DNA from: an uncultured Clostridia bacterium
GTDB taxonomy: Bacteria > Bacillota > Clostridia > RUG12999
Assembly: GCA_938005345.1 (NCBI GenBank)
Contig: CALLNG010000210.1
Coordinates: forward strand, 1 to 6,748
DNA length: 6,748 nt
Direction of reading: 5' to 3'
A program made the translations under genes and the position numbers. Below the pieces are notes generated by a model that was not told where the DNA came from, searched no databases, and saw only the letters and a list, made by a program, of their open reading frames with translations. This document shows, one piece after another, positions 6,101 to 6,748 of the stretch (position 1 is its first letter; each line of letters opens with the position of its first letter).

Positions 6101-6748
6101 CGACAACGGTCCAGGTTAGGTTGGTGCCGCCCGCCATTGGCGATGCAGGCAGGGCGAGGTTTTCCGTGACATGCTGCGTGTCTGGGTTATTGCCCAGCAA
6201 AGACTGCTCTGTTACGCTCGCTACATCTGCCGCAAAGGCCGCTTCGTCATCCTCTTCCGGGAAAGGCTGTCCTGCCCTGGTATCATACACTTCCAGTTCC
6301 CACAGGCTGGGGCCTGCTTCACCAGCTTCCACAATGCGGTAACGGACATACGATGCCTGCACGCGGTCAAATGTCACATCATAAGTCCGCATTTGGTTGG
6401 GCGCTGTTTTGACATAGTCCATGACCTGCGTCTGCATGGGTTCGCCGCTTACTGTGACCGGCGTCCAGATTTGCCCGTCATTCGACACTTCCACGACAAA
6501 TCCGGTGACACGCCCATGAAACTCTTTGACTGTCAATTTATTAAACACGGTCGGATCATCAAACTGAATGCCTGCCCAGCAGCCCACGACATCCGCCGTT
6601 GACAGTCCCCAGTTGGAGGACCAGCGGGAAGTGCCGGAAGTGCTGCCGTCATTGAGGTTCACTGCCTGAAACCGCGCATCACTCACACTTTTGTCCGGGT
6701 CTGCAATCCCCGTTCCTTTAAGTATAGCAAGATTTGTGGAAGCATCAA
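3150..6748 (-). CDS. SLH-anchored multimodular surface protein (discoidin, Ig-like repeats), 5' end outside window
   Basis: Predicted cell-wall-attached, glycan-binding surface protein; no catalytic domain is visible. Numbering from the first complete codon at 6746, 1198 residues precede the TAA at 3152-3150. Domains in order: F5/8 type C (about 1-158), Ig-like repeats (165-267 and 270-363), an unassigned beta-rich domain (366-567), Ig-like repeats (569-660 and 662-753), second F5/8 type C (756-881), fifth Ig-like repeat (882-967), Gly/Ser/Pro linker (968-1018) and three SLH motifs (1019-1198). The Ig-like repeats show the W(T/S)SS-NP...DG-V...FTV pattern of atrophied bacterial Ig domains. 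SLH motifs in this family bind pyruvylated secondary cell-wall polymer. The frame stays open to the window edge and the first discoidin module begins upstream of the only nearby start-like codon (GTG at 6686), so that GTG is not the start. A signal peptide and perhaps an enzyme domain are expected upstream. It lies 14 bp from the lyase gene, on the same strand. The domain reading is solid; the biological role is inferred. Confidence 0.93.
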   Translation of the reverse strand, partial: DASTNLAILKGTGIADPDKSVSDARFQAVNLNDGSTSGTSRWSSNWGLSTADVVGCWAGIQFDDPTVFNKLTVKEFHGRVTGFVVEVSNDGQIWTPVTVSGEPMQTQVMDYVKTAPNQMRTYDVTFDRVQASYVRYRIVEAGEAGPSLWELEVYDTRAGQPFPEEDDEAAFAADVASVTEQSLLGNNPDTQHVTENLALPASPMAGGTNLTWTVVGGENWLDATGKVTRPTVAEGDQTVQLRASFSSPRGTYTEEKFFTFTVLLYDPAQAEREAFEQDVARVTQDYLLGANPSAQQVKWDLNLPVSPLPNGTEVVWSVLSGTALDEGGNVTRPAQQAEEATLRAVFTKGEMNDTRDFTFTVLPQDMGIWKLVENIKIEDPRGASTYTISQIKDSVNSSTAADGGVRFGQLVAQELASSERPDMKLDFSDSIQAGKKYYIEVTTKTDMKQGETRVTILNGKASEGALFIFRSNNTLGLAADPGSGRTWVDSQVKINHTHGAEETFGIYYDTSADKFQFVSNGEIASSNSYKPSYGGGISGVQVNYQGKAGDLESYTITKGVKVYEYDPDWAGQLESEFAALSAANLTNQDPSALTQNMALPSALPCGAPLVWESSHPQVIAADGTVTMPDGAQQDVQLTVRVNVDGVDLSKTFDFTVLSSTDPRVVLYQDMAQVTYESLTEQDPSALTQNLTMPAALPGGTTVTWTSSNPAILSADGVVSQLEDRSVPVILTAEFTYGGLTEQRTYWFTVLAAGEAIENLANGARILTSAQTVDGAASAVIDGDYQSFWTTNTQEAELTLELSEKKALSQVVIYEHGTSIGSAVLEGSDNNVDYTKIADLGSAGFGKEFYFPIVEAKYIRLRITGQTEETVGLSEIELYFAPTDEERVAADVAAFTYTNPKVVTTDIELPAQSRYGSTITWSSNKPESLDAQGHVARQSSNVDVTLTATFTSGDVQKTVQVYHTVSGTRPSTTPGGGGSGSGGGGVHGGSSAGNSGGLGMSVPVVQPDNNPGQPAPHTGMFQDVTSDRWSYPYIERLAQQNIVDGNGETFDPEGLLTREQLVKLIVAALGLELSGENATFADVQPGTWYSPYIAAAAQAGIVSGISETEFGVGQYVSREDMATMICRAMETAGVSLVGGTEQITFADSGQISTYAQEAVRQLTSLGILSGDGGYFLPQDTATREQGAKVICMVLDKMGR
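3153..3692 (-). other. Three SLH cell-wall-anchoring motifs
   Basis: Motif 1 (3528-3692) has FQDV-WSYPYIERLAQQNIVDG and LLTREQLVKLI. Motif 2 (3348-3515) has FADVQPGTWYSPYIAAAAQAG and YVSREDMATMI. Motif 3 (3153-3323) has ITFADSGQISTYAQEAV, LGILSGDG and ATREQGAKVI. The TR-E or SR-E core is the polymer-binding element. Three motifs at the extreme C-terminus form a complete anchor. Confidence 0.93.
3693..3845 (-). other. Gly/Ser/Pro-rich linker before the SLH motifs
   Basis: Visible residues about 968-1018, with long Gly/Ser runs (GGGGSGSGGGGVHGGSS) followed by a Pro/Asn-rich stretch (PVVQPDNNPGQPAPH). This is a flexible spacer of the kind that precedes cell-wall-binding modules. The DNA is a low-complexity GCC/ACC-like run on the plus strand. 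Confidence 0.8.
3846..4103 (-). other. Fifth Ig-like repeat of the SLH protein
   Basis: Visible residues about 882-967. It carries IELPAQSRYGSTITWSSNKP, then DAQGHVARQ and VTLTATFTSGD. The helical lead is shorter than in the other copies. It separates discoidin module 2 from the cell-wall linker. Confidence 0.75.
4104..4481 (-). other. F5/8 type C (discoidin) module 2 of the SLH protein
   Basis: Visible residues about 756-881: ENLANGARILTS opening, AVIDGDYQSFWTT, a LTLELSEKKALSQVVIYEHG strand pair, VLEGSDNNVDYTKIADLG, AKYIRLRITG and the closing GLSEIELYF. All hallmark strands of the family are present. It is more compact than module 1. Confidence 0.87.
4488..5042 (-). repeat. Two tandem atrophied Ig-like repeats (3 and 4)
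   Basis: The copies share QDPSALTQN followed by a (M/L)xxPxALP(C/G)G segment and a strand with W-x-SS-x-P (WESSHPQVIAADGTV; WTSSNPAILSADGVV). They are closer to each other than to repeats 1, 2 and 5, which points to a more recent duplication. The underlying DNA has diverged. Confidence 0.82.
5046..5651 (-). other. Unassigned beta-rich domain between Ig-like repeats
   Basis: Visible residues about 366-567, from GIWKLVENIKIED to GVKVYEYDPD. Alternating strands (KYYIEVTTKTDM, TRVTILNGK, GALFIFRSNNTLGLA, TFGIYYDTSADKFQFVSNG) suggest a jelly-roll or laminin-G/concanavalin-like sandwich, possibly sugar-binding. I do not recognise a specific family. Confidence 0.55.
5658..6254 (-). repeat. Two tandem atrophied Ig-like repeats (1 and 2)
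   Basis: Each copy is about 95-100 residues: a helical lead (FAADVASVTEQSLLG; FEQDVARVTQDYLLG), an NP-x-Q-V segment, NLALPASP or LNLPVSP, a TW/VW strand, GKVTRP or GNVTRP and a closing FTFTVL strand. The copies are clearly related at protein level. Such repeats usually act as spacers between functional modules. Confidence 0.8.
6273..6748 (-). other. F5/8 type C (discoidin) module 1 of the SLH protein, start at or near window edge
   Basis: Visible residues about 1-158. The typical NLA opening (NLAILKGTGIAD) is followed by NLNDGST-RWSSN, WAGIQFDDP, a VVEVSNDGQIWTPV strand, YVRYRIVEA and the closing LWELEVYD. Such modules bind sugars in many secreted bacterial glycan-degrading proteins. The ligand here is unknown. 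Confidence 0.85.

Noticed and set aside
6684..6686. GTG as the start codon of the SLH protein
   Set aside because: The discoidin module (NLAILKGTG...) begins upstream of it and the frame has no stop before the window edge.

Overview
The window holds parts of two large genes, both on the minus strand, with almost no non-coding sequence. Both encode exported surface proteins made of carbohydrate-active modules. S-layer homology (SLH) domains, atrophied bacterial Ig-like repeats, discoidin (F5/8 type C) modules, a DNRLRE/CBM96-type module and a heparinase II/III-type lyase together suggest a Bacillota host. It could be a Clostridia gut or sediment lineage or a Paenibacillus-like organism with a roughly balanced GC content. 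Genus cannot be set from this sequence.

Layout in the direction of transcription (right to left). From the right edge to 3150 runs the 3' part of a multidomain, cell-wall-anchored protein. Its visible 1198 residues read: discoidin module, two Ig-like repeats, an unassigned beta-rich domain of about 200 residues, two more Ig-like repeats, a second discoidin module, a fifth Ig-like repeat, a Gly/Ser/Pro linker and three SLH motifs ending at the stop codon. The frame is open through the right edge, so the true start and possibly a catalytic domain lie outside.

After a 14-bp gap with a Shine-Dalgarno sequence overlapping the upstream stop, a second gene starts at 3135 and stays open to base 1 (1045 residues, C-terminus missing). 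It has a signal peptide, an acidic low-complexity linker, a short helical segment, a DNRLRE/CBM96-like module, an alpha-toroid and a heparinase II/III-type beta-domain. This is the architecture of a polysaccharide lyase acting on a uronic-acid polysaccharide such as a glycosaminoglycan or alginate; the substrate is not determined.

The tight spacing and shared strand imply one transcript. A plausible reading is an extracellular polysaccharide-degrading pair: an SLH protein that displays glycan-binding modules on the cell wall, and a co-expressed lyase that cleaves an acidic glycan. No RNA gene, mobile element, CRISPR array, promoter or terminator is visible. Long open frames on the plus strand are antisense shadows of these two genes.
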